A stretch of 34,187 bases of DNA from Burkholderiales bacterium. GTDB lineage: Bacteria > Pseudomonadota > Gammaproteobacteria > Burkholderiales > Burkholderiaceae_C. The stretch lies in contig JAUVYR010000013.1 of the NCBI GenBank assembly GCA_030602985.1, positions 1 through 34,187 of the forward strand. Direction: 5' to 3'. Under the pieces are notes generated by a model. It was not told the DNA's origin. It did no database searches and saw only the letters and a program-made list of their open reading frames with translations. Position 1 is the first letter of the stretch, and each line of letters starts with the position of its first letter. Shown one piece after another: positions 6,999-16,214 of this stretch. The translations under genes and the position numbers were made by a program.

Positions 6999-8315
6999 TC
7001 AGGCAGTGGTCAATACACGGCTGGGGGGCAAGGTGATGGAGAACACCGAGCCTCTGCCCACCGTGCTCTGCACCAGCATCTGCCCGCCGTGGCGCTGCGC
7101 CACGTGCTTCACAATGGCCAGGCCCAGGCCTGTGCCGCCCGTTTCCCGTGAACGGCTGCGATCCACGCGATAGAACCGCTCGGTGAGCCTAGGCAGGTGT
7201 TCCGCTGCGATCCCTGGTCCGTTGTCCTCGACATAAAACTCCACGCCATCGTCTGGGAGCATACGCCACCCCACCCTCACCTGGCTGCCGGCTGGAGTGT
7301 GCCTGACGGCGTTGTTCAACAGATTGGTCAGCGCACTGACCAGTTCAGATCGTGAACCCGCCACCTCCACTGAGGGGCTGTCGACCACCACCCACTCATG
7401 CTGCCCACCGGATAGCAGATCGGACAGCGCACGTGACTCGTTGAGCGCCTGTTGAAGCAAGTCTTCCCCCCGTACCCACTCGGCGGAACCCGGAATAGGG
7501 CTGCCTTCCAGACGAGAGAGCGTCAGCAAATCACTGACCAGACCTTGCATACGGTGGGCCTGCGCTTCCATCAGTCGCAGGTAGCGCTCACGTTCCTCAT
7601 CAGCCAGCGGCAGCGTCAGCAACGTTTCGATGAACCCGGTCACAACAGTGAGGGGCGTGCGAATTTCGTGCGAAACGTTGGCCACGAAATCCCGGCGCAT
7701 GGCCTCCGCCTGCTCCAGGGCTGTGACATCCCGTGTCAGCATGAGTCGCCTGCCCTTACCGTAGACGTGTATGTAGATGGAGATGCGGTGTGGATGGCCC
7801 GGCAGGGCATCGCGACCATCGATCTCGATGGATTTGGAGTAATCGCCCTTGTTCAGGAAGGCAATGAAGGCGGGATCACGAATCAGGTTGCGTATCTGTT
7901 GATGGAGATCGCGTTTGGAGTCAAAGCCCAGATGCTGAGCGGCCGTGAAATTGCACCATTCGATGTGCGAATTACGGTCCAGCATGACCACGCCGTTGGG
8001 TGATGCCTGCAAAGCAGCCAGAAACTCCTGAAGGCGCGCCTCGCTTTTGCGTGCTTTGCGGTTCAAGACCTTGAAGCCTTTGCGTGCTCGCTCGACCACT
8101 TCCTCCCAGACGCCAGACATCGTCGGTGCGCGAGACGCGTTGCCGTGCCGCAACCACGCCAAGACGCGGGCTGCGCGGATATTGTCAATCAGTATCCAGA
8201 GAGTGGCACCAAGCAGACAACCCATGACAGGCGCCCACTCCGAAGAACCGAGCAAAGAGGCCCCCCATCCGCCCAGCAGTGTGAGAGACAGGAGCTCGAC
8301 AGGGCGACGGATCAT
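6999..8315 (-). CDS. phoR: Phosphate regulon sensor histidine kinase PhoR
   Basis: A 438-residue inner-membrane kinase that senses the state of the Pst transporter through PhoU and phosphorylates PhoB. It has two N-terminal hydrophobic segments (about 6-24 and 28-45), a linker, and a PAS domain (LQASPNGVVMLDRNSHIEWCN). The H-box FVANVSHEIRTPLT has the phospho-accepting His at 216. The ATP-binding domain shows the N-box (LTNLLNNAVRHTP), the G1 box (VEDNGPGIA) and the G2 box (GGTGLGLAIVKH). There is no large periplasmic sensor domain, as in other PhoR. Its ATG overlaps the phoB stop (ATGA), so the two are translationally coupled. It is the last gene of the pst-pho run. Confidence 0.96.
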   Translation of the reverse strand: MIRRPVELLSLTLLGGWGASLLGSSEWAPVMGCLLGATLWILIDNIRAARVLAWLRHGNASRAPTMSGVWEEVVERARKGFKVLNRKARKSEARLQEFLAALQASPNGVVMLDRNSHIEWCNFTAAQHLGFDSKRDLHQQIRNLIRDPAFIAFLNKGDYSKSIEIDGRDALPGHPHRISIYIHVYGKGRRLMLTRDVTALEQAEAMRRDFVANVSHEIRTPLTVVTGFIETLLTLPLADEERERYLRLMEAQAHRMQGLVSDLLTLSRLEGSPIPGSAEWVRGEDLLQQALNESRALSDLLSGGQHEWVVVDSPSVEVAGSRSELVSALTNLLNNAVRHTPAGSQVRVGWRMLPDDGVEFYVEDNGPGIAAEHLPRLTERFYRVDRSRSRETGGTGLGLAIVKHVAQRHGGQMLVQSTVGRGSVFSITLPPSRVLTTA

Positions 8316-9040
8316 GCGACGGAGGTGGAGCTCGGCGATTTGGACGTATTGGCGCCGTGTGCGGTCATGCGGTAACCGGCACCACGAACAGTTTCAATCA
8401 TAACCCCGGCAGCCCCCAGAGACTCCCGCAGTCGCTTCACATGCACATCAACGGTGCGCTCTTCAATGAACACGTGATCACCCCAGATGCGGTCGAGCAG
8501 CGAACCACGGGTATGCACGCGCTCCGGATGCTTCATCAGGTAATGGAGCAGTTTGAACTCGGTGGGGCCGACCTTGAGTTCAGCCCCGTCCAGCAATACC
8601 CGGTAAGTGGCGGCATCCAGCGTCAGCGGGCCGAGCTGGACCGTGTCGTTGACGATTTCCGGGGCGCGTCGGCGAAGGACGGCGCGAATCCGAGCCAGCA
8701 TTTCCTGGGTGGAAAACGGCTTGGTGATGTAATCGTCCGCCCCGGCATCCAGACCTTGTACTTTGTCGTTTTCCTCGGTGCGAGCCGTCAGCATGATGAT
8801 CGGCACCGTCTTGATCCGCTCTTGCTGACGCCAGCGTTTGGCCAACGCCACACCACTCTCGCCCGGCAGCATCCAGTCCAGGAGGATCACATCAGGAAGG
8901 ACGGAGTCGATCTCCCGCTGAGCGGCATCACCGTCAAACACCACCGTCGGGGCAAATCCGTTGTGACGGAGGTTGACGGCAATCAACTCGGCAATCGACG
9001 ACTCGTCTTCAACAATGAGGACGCGAGGGAGCTTTCTCAT
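8312..9040 (-). CDS. phoB: Phosphate regulon response regulator PhoB
   Basis: A 242-residue OmpR-family transcription factor. The receiver domain has the acidic pocket E11-D12, the phospho-acceptor D55 (VILLDWMLPG) and the K/T switch residues (IIMLTAR, DDYITKPF). The C-terminal winged helix shows LKVGPTEFKLLHYLMKHPERV and RTVDVHVKRLRESL, typical of PhoB. On phosphorylation it binds Pho boxes, and two candidates lie in this window. Its ATG overlaps the phoU stop (ATGA), and its stop overlaps the phoR start the same way. Confidence 0.97.
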   Translation of the reverse strand: MRKLPRVLIVEDESSIAELIAVNLRHNGFAPTVVFDGDAAQREIDSVLPDVILLDWMLPGESGVALAKRWRQQERIKTVPIIMLTARTEENDKVQGLDAGADDYITKPFSTQEMLARIRAVLRRRAPEIVNDTVQLGPLTLDAATYRVLLDGAELKVGPTEFKLLHYLMKHPERVHTRGSLLDRIWGDHVFIEERTVDVHVKRLRESLGAAGVMIETVRGAGYRMTAHGANTSKSPSSTSVA

Positions 9041-9738
9041 TTGGTGACAGCGGCACGCTCTTCACGGCTGGTATGACGGATATCGGTTCCTTTGACCACG
9101 TACACAGTGGCTTCAGCGATGTTCTTGGCGTGGTCGCCGACGCGTTCGATGGCTTTGGCCAGGAACAACAGATTGATACTGTTGCCTATGGTGCGCGGGT
9201 CTTCCATCATGTACGTGATGAGCTTACGCAGGTAACCCTCGTATTCCTGGTCGAGCAGATCATCATCGTTGATGATTGTCAACGATGCTTCGACATCCAG
9301 TCGTGCAAAGGCGTCCAGTGTCTGGTGCAGGGAGGCCGCACAGTGCTGAGTACTCAGTACAAGGTCAGCGATGGGCAGAGAGCGGTGTGTGCCCGATTCA
9401 ATCACGGACTTGATCATCCGCGCCACACGGCTGATCTCGTCACCGGCACGCTCCAGGTTCACGATCACCCGTGAAATACCGACCAGCAAACGCAGGTCAC
9501 GCGCGGTCGGCTGACGTCTGCACATGATGGATGTGATGTCGCGGTCGATCTCCACTTCCATGCGATTGACGTCATGTTCAATCGCAAAGACTTGTTCAGC
9601 CTCTGTGATCGACAACTCATGGATGGCCTTGATGGAGTGTCGAATCTGCATTTCGACCAGTCCACCCATTTCCAGAACCCGCGTGGAGATGCTGTTCAGT
9701 TCTGCGTCGTACTGACTCGACAGATGTTTCTGATTCAT
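9037..9738 (-). CDS. phoU: Phosphate signalling complex protein PhoU
   Basis: A 233-residue all-helical cytoplasmic protein made of two PhoU repeats, each with an E/DxxxD metal motif. It starts with the typical SSQYDAELNSISTRVLEMGG and carries RRQPTARDLRLLVGISRVI in the first half. The second half has FLAKAIERVGDHAKNIAEA. It represses PhoR signalling when phosphate is plentiful by linking the Pst transporter to PhoR. It lies 53 bases after pstB, the longest gap among the genes from pstC to phoR, and overlaps phoB by 4 bases. Confidence 0.96.
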   Translation of the reverse strand: MNQKHLSSQYDAELNSISTRVLEMGGLVEMQIRHSIKAIHELSITEAEQVFAIEHDVNRMEVEIDRDITSIMCRRQPTARDLRLLVGISRVIVNLERAGDEISRVARMIKSVIESGTHRSLPIADLVLSTQHCAASLHQTLDAFARLDVEASLTIINDDDLLDQEYEGYLRKLITYMMEDPRTIGNSINLLFLAKAIERVGDHAKNIAEATVYVVKGTDIRHTSREERAAVTK

Positions 9739-9791
9739 GAAGAAACCTTGAAGGGGCTAGACAAAAGGAGTCACAGAGAATGAGCGCAGCA

Positions 9792-10658
9792 TCAACCGAA
9801 ACGGCCGGTGACGTAATCTTCTGTGCGCTGCTCTTTCGGATTGATGAAGATCTGGTCGGTCGGTCCAACTTCGATCAAGTTGCCCAGGTGGAAGAAGGCC
9901 GTGCGGTCGGCCACTCGGGCGGCCTGCTGCATGTTGTGCGTCACGATGACGATGGTGTAGTTGGACTTCAGATCGTGAATCAGCTCTTCAATACGTGCTG
10001 TGGCAATCGGGTCCAGCGCCGAACAGGGTTCATCCATCAGGATGATGTCCGGGCTGACCGCAATGGCGCGAGCAATACAGAGACGTTGCTGCTGGCCACC
10101 TGATAGCCCGGTTCCTGGGGCATTAAGGCGATCTTTCACCTCATCCCAAATGCCAGCACGACGCAGGCTGGATTCCACGATGTCATCCAGGTCGCTCTTG
10201 GAGCGAGCCAACCCGTGCAAACGGGGCGCGTAGGCAATGTTTTCGTAGATCGATTTCGGAAAGGGGTTGGGCTTCTGGAACACCATCCCGACCTGTGCCC
10301 GTAAGAGCACCACGTCCAGTTTGGGGTCGTAGATATCCTGATCATCCACCGTGATGAGGCCGGTCACTCGCGCGCCGGCCACAGTGTCATTCATGCGGTT
10401 GATGCAACGCAAAAAGGTGGATTTGCCACAGCCAGACGGACCGATGAGAGCGACCACCTCGTTCTGGTGAATGTCTAGGTTGATGCCGTGCAACGCTTCG
10501 TTCTCGCCGTAGAACACCTTGACGTTTTCAGCATGAATCTTCACTGGCGTCTGAGGTTTGCCGGACGTCTGGGACGATACGAACGCATCGGCTTTAAAGC
10601 CAGGCAGTTTGGCGGTTGACTGGGTTTCGGGATTGGTCATGGCTTCGTTTCCAAACAT
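9792..10658 (-). CDS. pstB: Phosphate ABC transporter ATP-binding protein PstB
   Basis: A 288-residue ATPase driving phosphate import through PstA/PstC. It shows Walker A ([10 protein letters not shown]), the Q-loop ([15 protein letters not shown], the PstB signature), the ABC signature [14 protein letters not shown], Walker B ([13 protein letters not shown]) and the H-loop (VIVTHNM). It has about 30 extra residues at the N-terminus relative to E. coli PstB. I chose the ATG at 10658, preceded by AGGTGG at 5 bases spacing. A GTG at 10667 and an ATG at 10640 are alternatives. It starts right after the pstA stop. Confidence 0.96.
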   Translation of the reverse strand: MFGNEAMTNPETQSTAKLPGFKADAFVSSQTSGKPQTPVKIHAENVKVFYGENEALHGINLDIHQNEVVALIGPSGCGKSTFLRCINRMNDTVAGARVTGLITVDDQDIYDPKLDVVLLRAQVGMVFQKPNPFPKSIYENIAYAPRLHGLARSKSDLDDIVESSLRRAGIWDEVKDRLNAPGTGLSGGQQQRLCIARAIAVSPDIILMDEPCSALDPIATARIEELIHDLKSNYTIVIVTHNMQQAARVADRTAFFHLGNLIEVGPTDQIFINPKEQRTEDYVTGRFG

Positions 10659-10660
10659 GG

Positions 10661-12046
10661 TTACCACCTGGTTTCAAATTTCTTGCGCAGCCAGATGGCC
10701 AGCGAATTGAGGGAGAGCATCAAGGCAAGCAGCACAATGATCGCAGCAGACGTGCGACCTTCAAAGAAGTTTCTCAGTTCGTTGCCTTGCCACAGGAAGA
10801 TCTGCACGGGCAATGCAGTCGATTGATCGAAGGGGGACTGCGGTATTTGCGCCACAAACGCACTCATGCCGATGAGCAGCAAGGGCGCGGTTTCACCCAG
10901 CGCCTGTGCCACACCCAGGATACTGGCGGTCAGAATCCCGGGGATGGCCAAGGGCAGCACGTGACCGGTGATGGCCTGAACCTTGGAGGCACCAAGGGCC
11001 ATGGCCCCCTCACGAATTGATGGCGGAATGGCCTTCAAGGTGGAACGGGTTGCGATAATCACAGTAGGCAGCGTCATGAGGGACAACACCAAACCACCCA
11101 CCACTGGGGCCGACATGGGCAGTTTGAACCACAAAATGAACACTGCCGCACCCAGAATACCGAAGACGATCGACGGCACCGCTGCGAGGTTGTTGATGTT
11201 CACCTCGATCAAGTCGGTGATGCGATTCTTGGGCGCAAATTCTTCCAGATAGATCGCTGTTGCCACGCCAATAGGCACAGCCAGGAGAATCACGATCATC
11301 ATCATGAAGAGCGATCCGACGAAGGCACCCGCCAGACCGGCAGAGGCCAGAGAGCTGCGCGAGTCAGGATTCATGAACAAGGCCGTACTGAAACGGTTCT
11401 TGATCACGCCCTGCTCAAAGAGCTGATCCGCCCAGGCGCGCGTTTCTGGCATGAGCTGCTGTCGATCATCTGGCAGACTGCGGTCAATATTCCCTTTGAG
11501 CCACACGTCCACATTCGCATCCGTGAGCAAGCTCAGTCGAACGGTCTGACCCACGATATCGGGGTTGGCCGCCAGCATGTCACGCAGAGCGAAAAATTCA
11601 CCGGAGGTGATCAACGCCAGCGCAGCCGTCTCGTTTTGAGCTGCTTCAGGAATGTGATTGGCAATGCCGTTCAGGAGCAAGCCGTTGAAGTCCACAAAGA
11701 TCAGCTCGTTGACCCAGTTGTTTCGGGCATTCTGGTATTCAGCAGGTGTCGCAAAGGCACTGCGAACGGGCGGCAGTTCAATCTGGATGACCTCTGGATC
11801 GAATGTGATTTCCAGATCGATCTGGGTCTGCCAGAAAGCCGGCAACCCGCGCGACAAAATGCTGGCGAACAGGATGCCCACCAGCAACACTGCGATGGAA
11901 ATGGCGGTGACCCCCATCATGCGGAAACCGATTTCCTTGCGCTTGCGCGACTTCAGCGATTTCTTGACCTTGGCCTCCACAGAGGCATAGCCACGCACAG
12001 GCTTTTTGTCCATCCCAGGAATCGATGACATAGTCGGGTTACTCAT
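10661..12046 (-). CDS. pstA: Phosphate ABC transporter permease PstA, long form
   Basis: A 461-residue membrane subunit; E. coli PstA has 296. A basic cytoplasmic N-terminus of about 40 residues precedes the first membrane segment (about 42-64). About 180 mostly polar residues follow, before the core of five further segments begins near residue 247. The core carries the EAA-type coupling loop ([21 protein letters not shown]). The large first periplasmic loop is a feature of the long PstA form known mainly from other proteobacteria. The ATG at 12046 overlaps the end of pstC by 8 bases. The open frame extends 12 codons further into pstC, but that start is unlikely. Confidence 0.93.
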   Translation of the reverse strand: MSNPTMSSIPGMDKKPVRGYASVEAKVKKSLKSRKRKEIGFRMMGVTAISIAVLLVGILFASILSRGLPAFWQTQIDLEITFDPEVIQIELPPVRSAFATPAEYQNARNNWVNELIFVDFNGLLLNGIANHIPEAAQNETAALALITSGEFFALRDMLAANPDIVGQTVRLSLLTDANVDVWLKGNIDRSLPDDRQQLMPETRAWADQLFEQGVIKNRFSTALFMNPDSRSSLASAGLAGAFVGSLFMMMIVILLAVPIGVATAIYLEEFAPKNRITDLIEVNINNLAAVPSIVFGILGAAVFILWFKLPMSAPVVGGLVLSLMTLPTVIIATRSTLKAIPPSIREGAMALGASKVQAITGHVLPLAIPGILTASILGVAQALGETAPLLLIGMSAFVAQIPQSPFDQSTALPVQIFLWQGNELRNFFEGRTSAAIIVLLALMLSLNSLAIWLRKKFETRW

Positions 12047-13439
12047 ATTGTTCTCGGTAGCGGCGAACGATGACCAGTGCAATGACGTTCAGGATCAAGG
12101 TCATCACAAACAGTGTCAGTCCCAGAGCAAAGCCGACAAGCGATTGCGCACTGGAGAAGTCCTGATCACCCGTGAGCTGTTTCACGATCGCGACCGTCAC
12201 GGTAGAGACGGACTCGAACGGATTGGCGGTGAGCACCGGCGCGTTGCCCGCTGCCAGGACGACGATCATGGTCTCACCAATCGCGCGACTGACCGCCAGC
12301 AAAATGGCGCCAACCACGCCAGGCAGCGCAGCTGGGAGCACGACCTTGATGGTGGTCTCGGCCTTTGTGGCTCCCAACGCCAGTGAACCATCACGCATGG
12401 CTCGTGGAACCTGCGTGATGATGTCGTCGGACAAAGACGAAATAAACGGGATGATCATGATCCCCATGACCAGACCCGCCGTCAGCGCGGAAGTGGCACG
12501 TATATCCAAACCGATCGAAGCGCCAAAGCTGCTCAGGAACGGGCCGACCATGATCAGTGCAAATACACCGTACACAATGGTGGGGATACCAGCCAGCACC
12601 TCAATCACGGGCTTAGCCCAGGCTCGCGTTGCCGGAGACGCGTATTCAGCCATGTAGATGGCCGACATCAGGCCGATGGGGATGGCCACGAGCATGGCAA
12701 TGGCTGCGATCAGGAAGGTGCCTGCCATGAGGGGCAACATGCCGAAGCCATCGGTCGATCCTGCTCCGACGGAAGCAAACCCAGGATTCCAGGAGGTTCC
12801 AAAGAAAAAGTCTTTGGGGCTGACCACTTGGAAAAAGTCGAACGACTCGCTGAGCATCGACAGAACGATCCCCAGTGTCGTGAAAATGGCAATGGCCGAG
12901 CAGGCAATCAGGCCCAACTGAACCGCTGCTTCGACCTTGTTGCGTGCGCGGGTGCGATGATCAGTGGTGCGCCAGGTCCAGAAAAAGCCGACCGCAGCGA
13001 CGAAAGCCATCAATCCGAAAACAAAAAAATGCGCGAGCGAGGTGATCTCGCGCATGTAATCAGCGGCAGCGCGTTCAAAAGGCTGCGCCTCACCTACGAT
13101 GCCGAAGCCGGTGGAGAGGTTGGTGATTTTCTGCAGCAACACCTTCTGCTGCAGTGGGTTGGCAGGCAGGTTTTCGGCGGGAATGCTGCCTAGCACCATG
13201 GAGCCGATTACCTGTGAGCCAAATAAGCTCCAGATGATGAAAATCAGTAACGCAGGGACCGTGGCCCTGAGGACGGCCAGCCATCCGTGGTAGCTGGGGC
13301 GGGAGTGCAAGCGCAGACTGGAACTGGTGGGTTCAGATGCAGGCACCTTGGCCTCCATCTTTTTGCTTCGCACCAGGGCAAACTGGTAAACCACCACCGA
13401 CAGCGCCAGAAGCCCCGCCGCGACATAAAGACTATTCAT
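12039..13439 (-). CDS. pstC: Phosphate ABC transporter permease PstC, long form
   Basis: A 466-residue membrane subunit; E. coli PstC has 319. There are two hydrophobic segments in the first 80 residues, an extra-cytoplasmic stretch containing NLSTGFGIVGEAQPFERA, and a third segment before the transporter core. The core carries the EAA-type loop (MRDGSLALGATKAETTIKVVLP) and the conserved VLAGIPTIVYGVFAL motif. The long N-terminal region matches the enlarged PstA next to it, suggesting the two evolved as a pair. It starts 81 bases after pstS, beyond a hairpin likely to lower its expression relative to pstS. Confidence 0.94.
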   Translation of the reverse strand: MNSLYVAAGLLALSVVVYQFALVRSKKMEAKVPASEPTSSSLRLHSRPSYHGWLAVLRATVPALLIFIIWSLFGSQVIGSMVLGSIPAENLPANPLQQKVLLQKITNLSTGFGIVGEAQPFERAAADYMREITSLAHFFVFGLMAFVAAVGFFWTWRTTDHRTRARNKVEAAVQLGLIACSAIAIFTTLGIVLSMLSESFDFFQVVSPKDFFFGTSWNPGFASVGAGSTDGFGMLPLMAGTFLIAAIAMLVAIPIGLMSAIYMAEYASPATRAWAKPVIEVLAGIPTIVYGVFALIMVGPFLSSFGASIGLDIRATSALTAGLVMGIMIIPFISSLSDDIITQVPRAMRDGSLALGATKAETTIKVVLPAALPGVVGAILLAVSRAIGETMIVVLAAGNAPVLTANPFESVSTVTVAIVKQLTGDQDFSSAQSLVGFALGLTLFVMTLILNVIALVIVRRYREQYE

Positions 13440-13459
13440 ATAAGTCGCTTAGATAGTCA

Positions 13460-13495
13460 AAAAGAGCGGGTGTCATGCAGACATGCATGACACCC
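13460..13495 (-). terminator. Attenuator-like hairpin between pstS and pstC
   Basis: GGGTGTCATGC at 13468-13478 pairs perfectly over 11 bp with GCATGACACCC at 13485-13495 (6-base loop). On the minus strand it is followed by GCTC and then five U. It sits 25 bases after the pstS stop. Such elements let the abundant binding protein be made in excess over the membrane subunits, and they also protect the upstream message from 3' decay. Confidence 0.7.
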
Positions 13496-13520
13496 AGTAC
13501 TCATTCAATTCAAGAACTGA

Positions 13521-14543
13521 TTACATTCCCGTACGGTTCTGGATGCGAGCCAGAACGGCGTTACGCTCGTTCGTAGGCAGGGGGATCAGACCTGCACGGT
13601 CCAGTGGGCTGTTGGGGCCGGATATCTGCGGAGTCATGAAGAAACGGGCAAACTCCTGCAGGCCGGGGATCACGCCGATGTGGGCGTCCTTGATGTAGAA
13701 ATACAGAGGACGAGAAATCGGGTACTGACCTGCGATGATGGTCTGGCTGGAGGGCGTCACACCGTTGACTGTCGCCACTTGCAGACGGTCACGGTTGGTT
13801 TCGTAGAAGCTCAAACCGAACACACCCACGGCATCGCGGTCAGCGTTCAGACGAGCCAGGGTTTCAGTGTAGTCACCAGCAATCTCGACCACTCGGCCGT
13901 CGGTGCGCACACGGATACAGGCTTCACGCTTGGCAGCCGCGTCGAGGGCGTTGATTTCAGGGAAGTCGGCGCAGCCTTTGGCCATGCCGTTTTCTTCGAA
14001 CACTTCACGGGTCCCGTGGTTGCTGCCAGGGATGGCCAGCAAAATACGCTGATTGGGCAGCGCAGGGTCGATCTGGTTCCAGTGGGTGAAAGGGTTGGCC
14101 ACTAGCGCACCATTCTGAGGAACGCGGGCTGCGGTCGCCAAGTAGATGTGACGAGTGGTCAGAGCAAATGTACCCGCATCACGGCGAGATGCAAACACGA
14201 TGCCGTCGTAACCGATCGTGACTTCGATAATTTTGTCGACACCGTTTTCGCGGCAGGCGCGCATTTCGCCTTCGCGAATGGGCCGAGAGGCGTTCACAAT
14301 ATCGATCGTGTTGGGGCCGACGCCTTGACAGAACTGACGGAAGCCGCCGCCGGTGCCGCCAGAGCCCACCACTGGCGCTCTGAACTGTGAGAACGAACGG
14401 CCGAACTGCTCAGCCACGATGGACGAGAAAGGCAGAACGGTCGAAGAACCTGCGATCTGGATGTTGTCGCGAGCCACAGCAGGCAGCGCAGCCAGCATGC
14501 CGACGGACAAAGCCATTAAAGCAGACAGTTTAGAAAATTTCAT
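13521..14543 (-). CDS. pstS: Periplasmic phosphate-binding protein PstS
   Basis: A 340-residue secreted solute-binding protein. The signal peptide is MKFSKLSALMALSVGMLAAL with probable cleavage after PAVA. The mature part starts RDNIQIAGSSTVLPF, whose Ser/Thr loop binds phosphate, and continues with VVGSGGTGGGFRQFCQG and the VNASRPI motif. It is not a lipoprotein. The open frame extends 46 codons upstream, but the ATG at 14543 gives a clean signal peptide and has TTGGAG at 8 bases. It is first in the pstSCAB-phoUBR run, with a Pho-box-like site upstream. It resembles the PstS type that goes with the long PstC/PstA. Confidence 0.95.
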   Translation of the reverse strand: MKFSKLSALMALSVGMLAALPAVARDNIQIAGSSTVLPFSSIVAEQFGRSFSQFRAPVVGSGGTGGGFRQFCQGVGPNTIDIVNASRPIREGEMRACRENGVDKIIEVTIGYDGIVFASRRDAGTFALTTRHIYLATAARVPQNGALVANPFTHWNQIDPALPNQRILLAIPGSNHGTREVFEENGMAKGCADFPEINALDAAAKREACIRVRTDGRVVEIAGDYTETLARLNADRDAVGVFGLSFYETNRDRLQVATVNGVTPSSQTIIAGQYPISRPLYFYIKDAHIGVIPGLQEFARFFMTPQISGPNSPLDRAGLIPLPTNERNAVLARIQNRTGM

Positions 14544-14580
14544 CAGGTGAACTCCAAGGATTGTGTGTGAAGGAGAATCC

Positions 14581-14616
14581 ATAATGTCGCGAACTATTGT
14601 GTCAGTATTGTGACAA
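14581..14616 (-). promoter_or_regulatory. Pho box and -10 element upstream of pstS
   Basis: On the minus strand 14616-14600 reads TTGTCACAATACTGACA. This is two near-CTGTCA half sites 11 bases apart, close to the PhoB consensus (CTGTCAT, AT-rich spacer, CTGTCA). CATTAT (14586-14581) follows 13 bases later as the -10. The pstS ATG is about 38 bases beyond. The same intergenic space (14544-14729) must also hold the divergent ppx promoter. Confidence 0.75.
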
Positions 14617-14729
14617 CACGCATTTGTCATGAAACCGTTTTGCATACCCAACGACACGATAGATGCTGGAAACACCCGCATGGCTGTTACAAGATGTTAT
14701 GCTGCGACCCCTTTCATGACTTGAGCGGC

Positions 14730-16214
14730 ATGCAGAACGGCACACTTTTGGCAGCGGTGGATCTCGGGTCCAACAGCTTTCGCCTGGAAATCGGACGCTT
14801 CGACTCCGGACATATCGAAAGAGTGGAGTACCACAAGGAAGTGGTGCGTCAGGGCAGCGGGCTTGATGAGAATAAAAATCTCAGCCTGGCGGCGATGGAA
14901 CGAGGCTGGGAGTGCCTGGCGCGCTTTGGGGAGCGTCTGCAGGGCTTCCGCAAGCAGCAAGTGCGGGCGGTCGCTACGCAAACCCTTCGCGAAGCCCGGA
15001 ACAAGGACGACTTTCTTCGCAAGGCCCAACTGCTGCTGGGATTCCCGATTGATGTGGTCTCCGGGCACGAGGAAGCACGGCTGATTTATCAGGGCGCGTC
15101 CCACCTGCTGCCGCAATCAGACGAAAAACGGCTGGTGTTTGACATCGGCGGGCGCTCCACCGAGGTGATTCTGGGCCAGGCCTATACCCCCCTGCGCATG
15201 GAGTCGTACCGGCTGGGCAGCGTGGCTTGGTCCACCCGCTACTTCCCACGCGGTGAAGTGACAGCCGCCTCCTTCAAAACCGCCGTGATTGCCGCCAAGG
15301 CGGTGCTGGATGAAGCGGTCGAAACCTTTCCTCGCGCCGAGTGGAGCATGGTGTACGGCTCATCCGGGACTGTCGGGGCCGTCTGCGACATGCTCCACGC
15401 CAACGGTTTCCCAGCAGGTATGGTCACGCGCGCCGGTCTGGACTGGCTGACCGACAAGCTCGTGCGCTCGGGCAGTGTCGACGCCATCAAGCTGGACGGT
15501 CTGAAAGACGATCGTCGCCCGGTTCTCGCCGGGGGCTTGAGTGTCCTGCAAGCGCTTTTTGACATCTTGGAGCTGCAGGAGATACACCGCGCGCTGGGTG
15601 CGTTGCGCCAAGGGGCCCTCTACGACCTGATCGATCGTGGCAACGATCAGACCGATGTGCGTGAACGCACGGTGCGCTGGCTGGGTGATCGTTTCACCAT
15701 CGACAAGGCGCAGGCTGAGCGCGTGTCGCGCGTGGCGACACAGCTATTCGCTCAAATAGCCCACGACGACCCCCTGAATGGGCGATACTCACAAAAGCTG
15801 GATTGGGCGGCACGACTGCATGAGCTGGGCACCCATATTTCCCATGCAGATGCACACCGGCATGGGGCTTACATCCTGGATCATGTGGATGCGCCTGGTT
15901 TTTCCCTGCCCGAGCAACACCGGATGAGTCAACTCGTCCTGGGTCAGCGTGGCAAGCTGCGCAAGCTGGAGGCCGCCCTGAGCGAAGAACTGTTCGCCAA
16001 ACAGCTGATATGCCTGCGCTTGGCTGTGCTGCTGTGCCATGCACGCAAAGATCCGGATATTGCCGCCCTGCGTTTTCAATACAAGGCTCGACAGTTCAAA
16101 TTGATCGCGGTACCCGGTTGGGCGAAGCAGTACCCCCAATCCGCCTGGCTACTGGAAGAAGAAGTGCAGGCCTGGCAAAAAAGCGAGTGGCGACTCGTGG
16201 TGGACCTGCGTTAA
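14730..16214 (+). CDS. ppx: Exopolyphosphatase (Ppx/GppA family)
   Basis: A 494-residue enzyme that removes terminal phosphate from polyphosphate, and possibly from pppGpp. The N-terminal actin-like ASKHA fold shows the phosphate-1 loop AAVDLGSNSFRLEIGR, AVATQTLREARN, the phosphate-2 loop LVFDIGGRSTEVILG and the E in SGHEEARLIY. The C-terminal part is the helical HD-like domain. I chose the ATG at 14730 because it puts the phosphate loop about 10 residues in, as in the family. Earlier in-frame starts would reach into the pstS promoter. It is divergent from pstS and converges with sixA, the two stop codons overlapping by 4 bases. Confidence 0.94.
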   Translation: MQNGTLLAAVDLGSNSFRLEIGRFDSGHIERVEYHKEVVRQGSGLDENKNLSLAAMERGWECLARFGERLQGFRKQQVRAVATQTLREARNKDDFLRKAQLLLGFPIDVVSGHEEARLIYQGASHLLPQSDEKRLVFDIGGRSTEVILGQAYTPLRMESYRLGSVAWSTRYFPRGEVTAASFKTAVIAAKAVLDEAVETFPRAEWSMVYGSSGTVGAVCDMLHANGFPAGMVTRAGLDWLTDKLVRSGSVDAIKLDGLKDDRRPVLAGGLSVLQALFDILELQEIHRALGALRQGALYDLIDRGNDQTDVRERTVRWLGDRFTIDKAQAERVSRVATQLFAQIAHDDPLNGRYSQKLDWAARLHELGTHISHADAHRHGAYILDHVDAPGFSLPEQHRMSQLVLGQRGKLRKLEAALSEELFAKQLICLRLAVLLCHARKDPDIAALRFQYKARQFKLIAVPGWAKQYPQSAWLLEEEVQAWQKSEWRLVVDLR

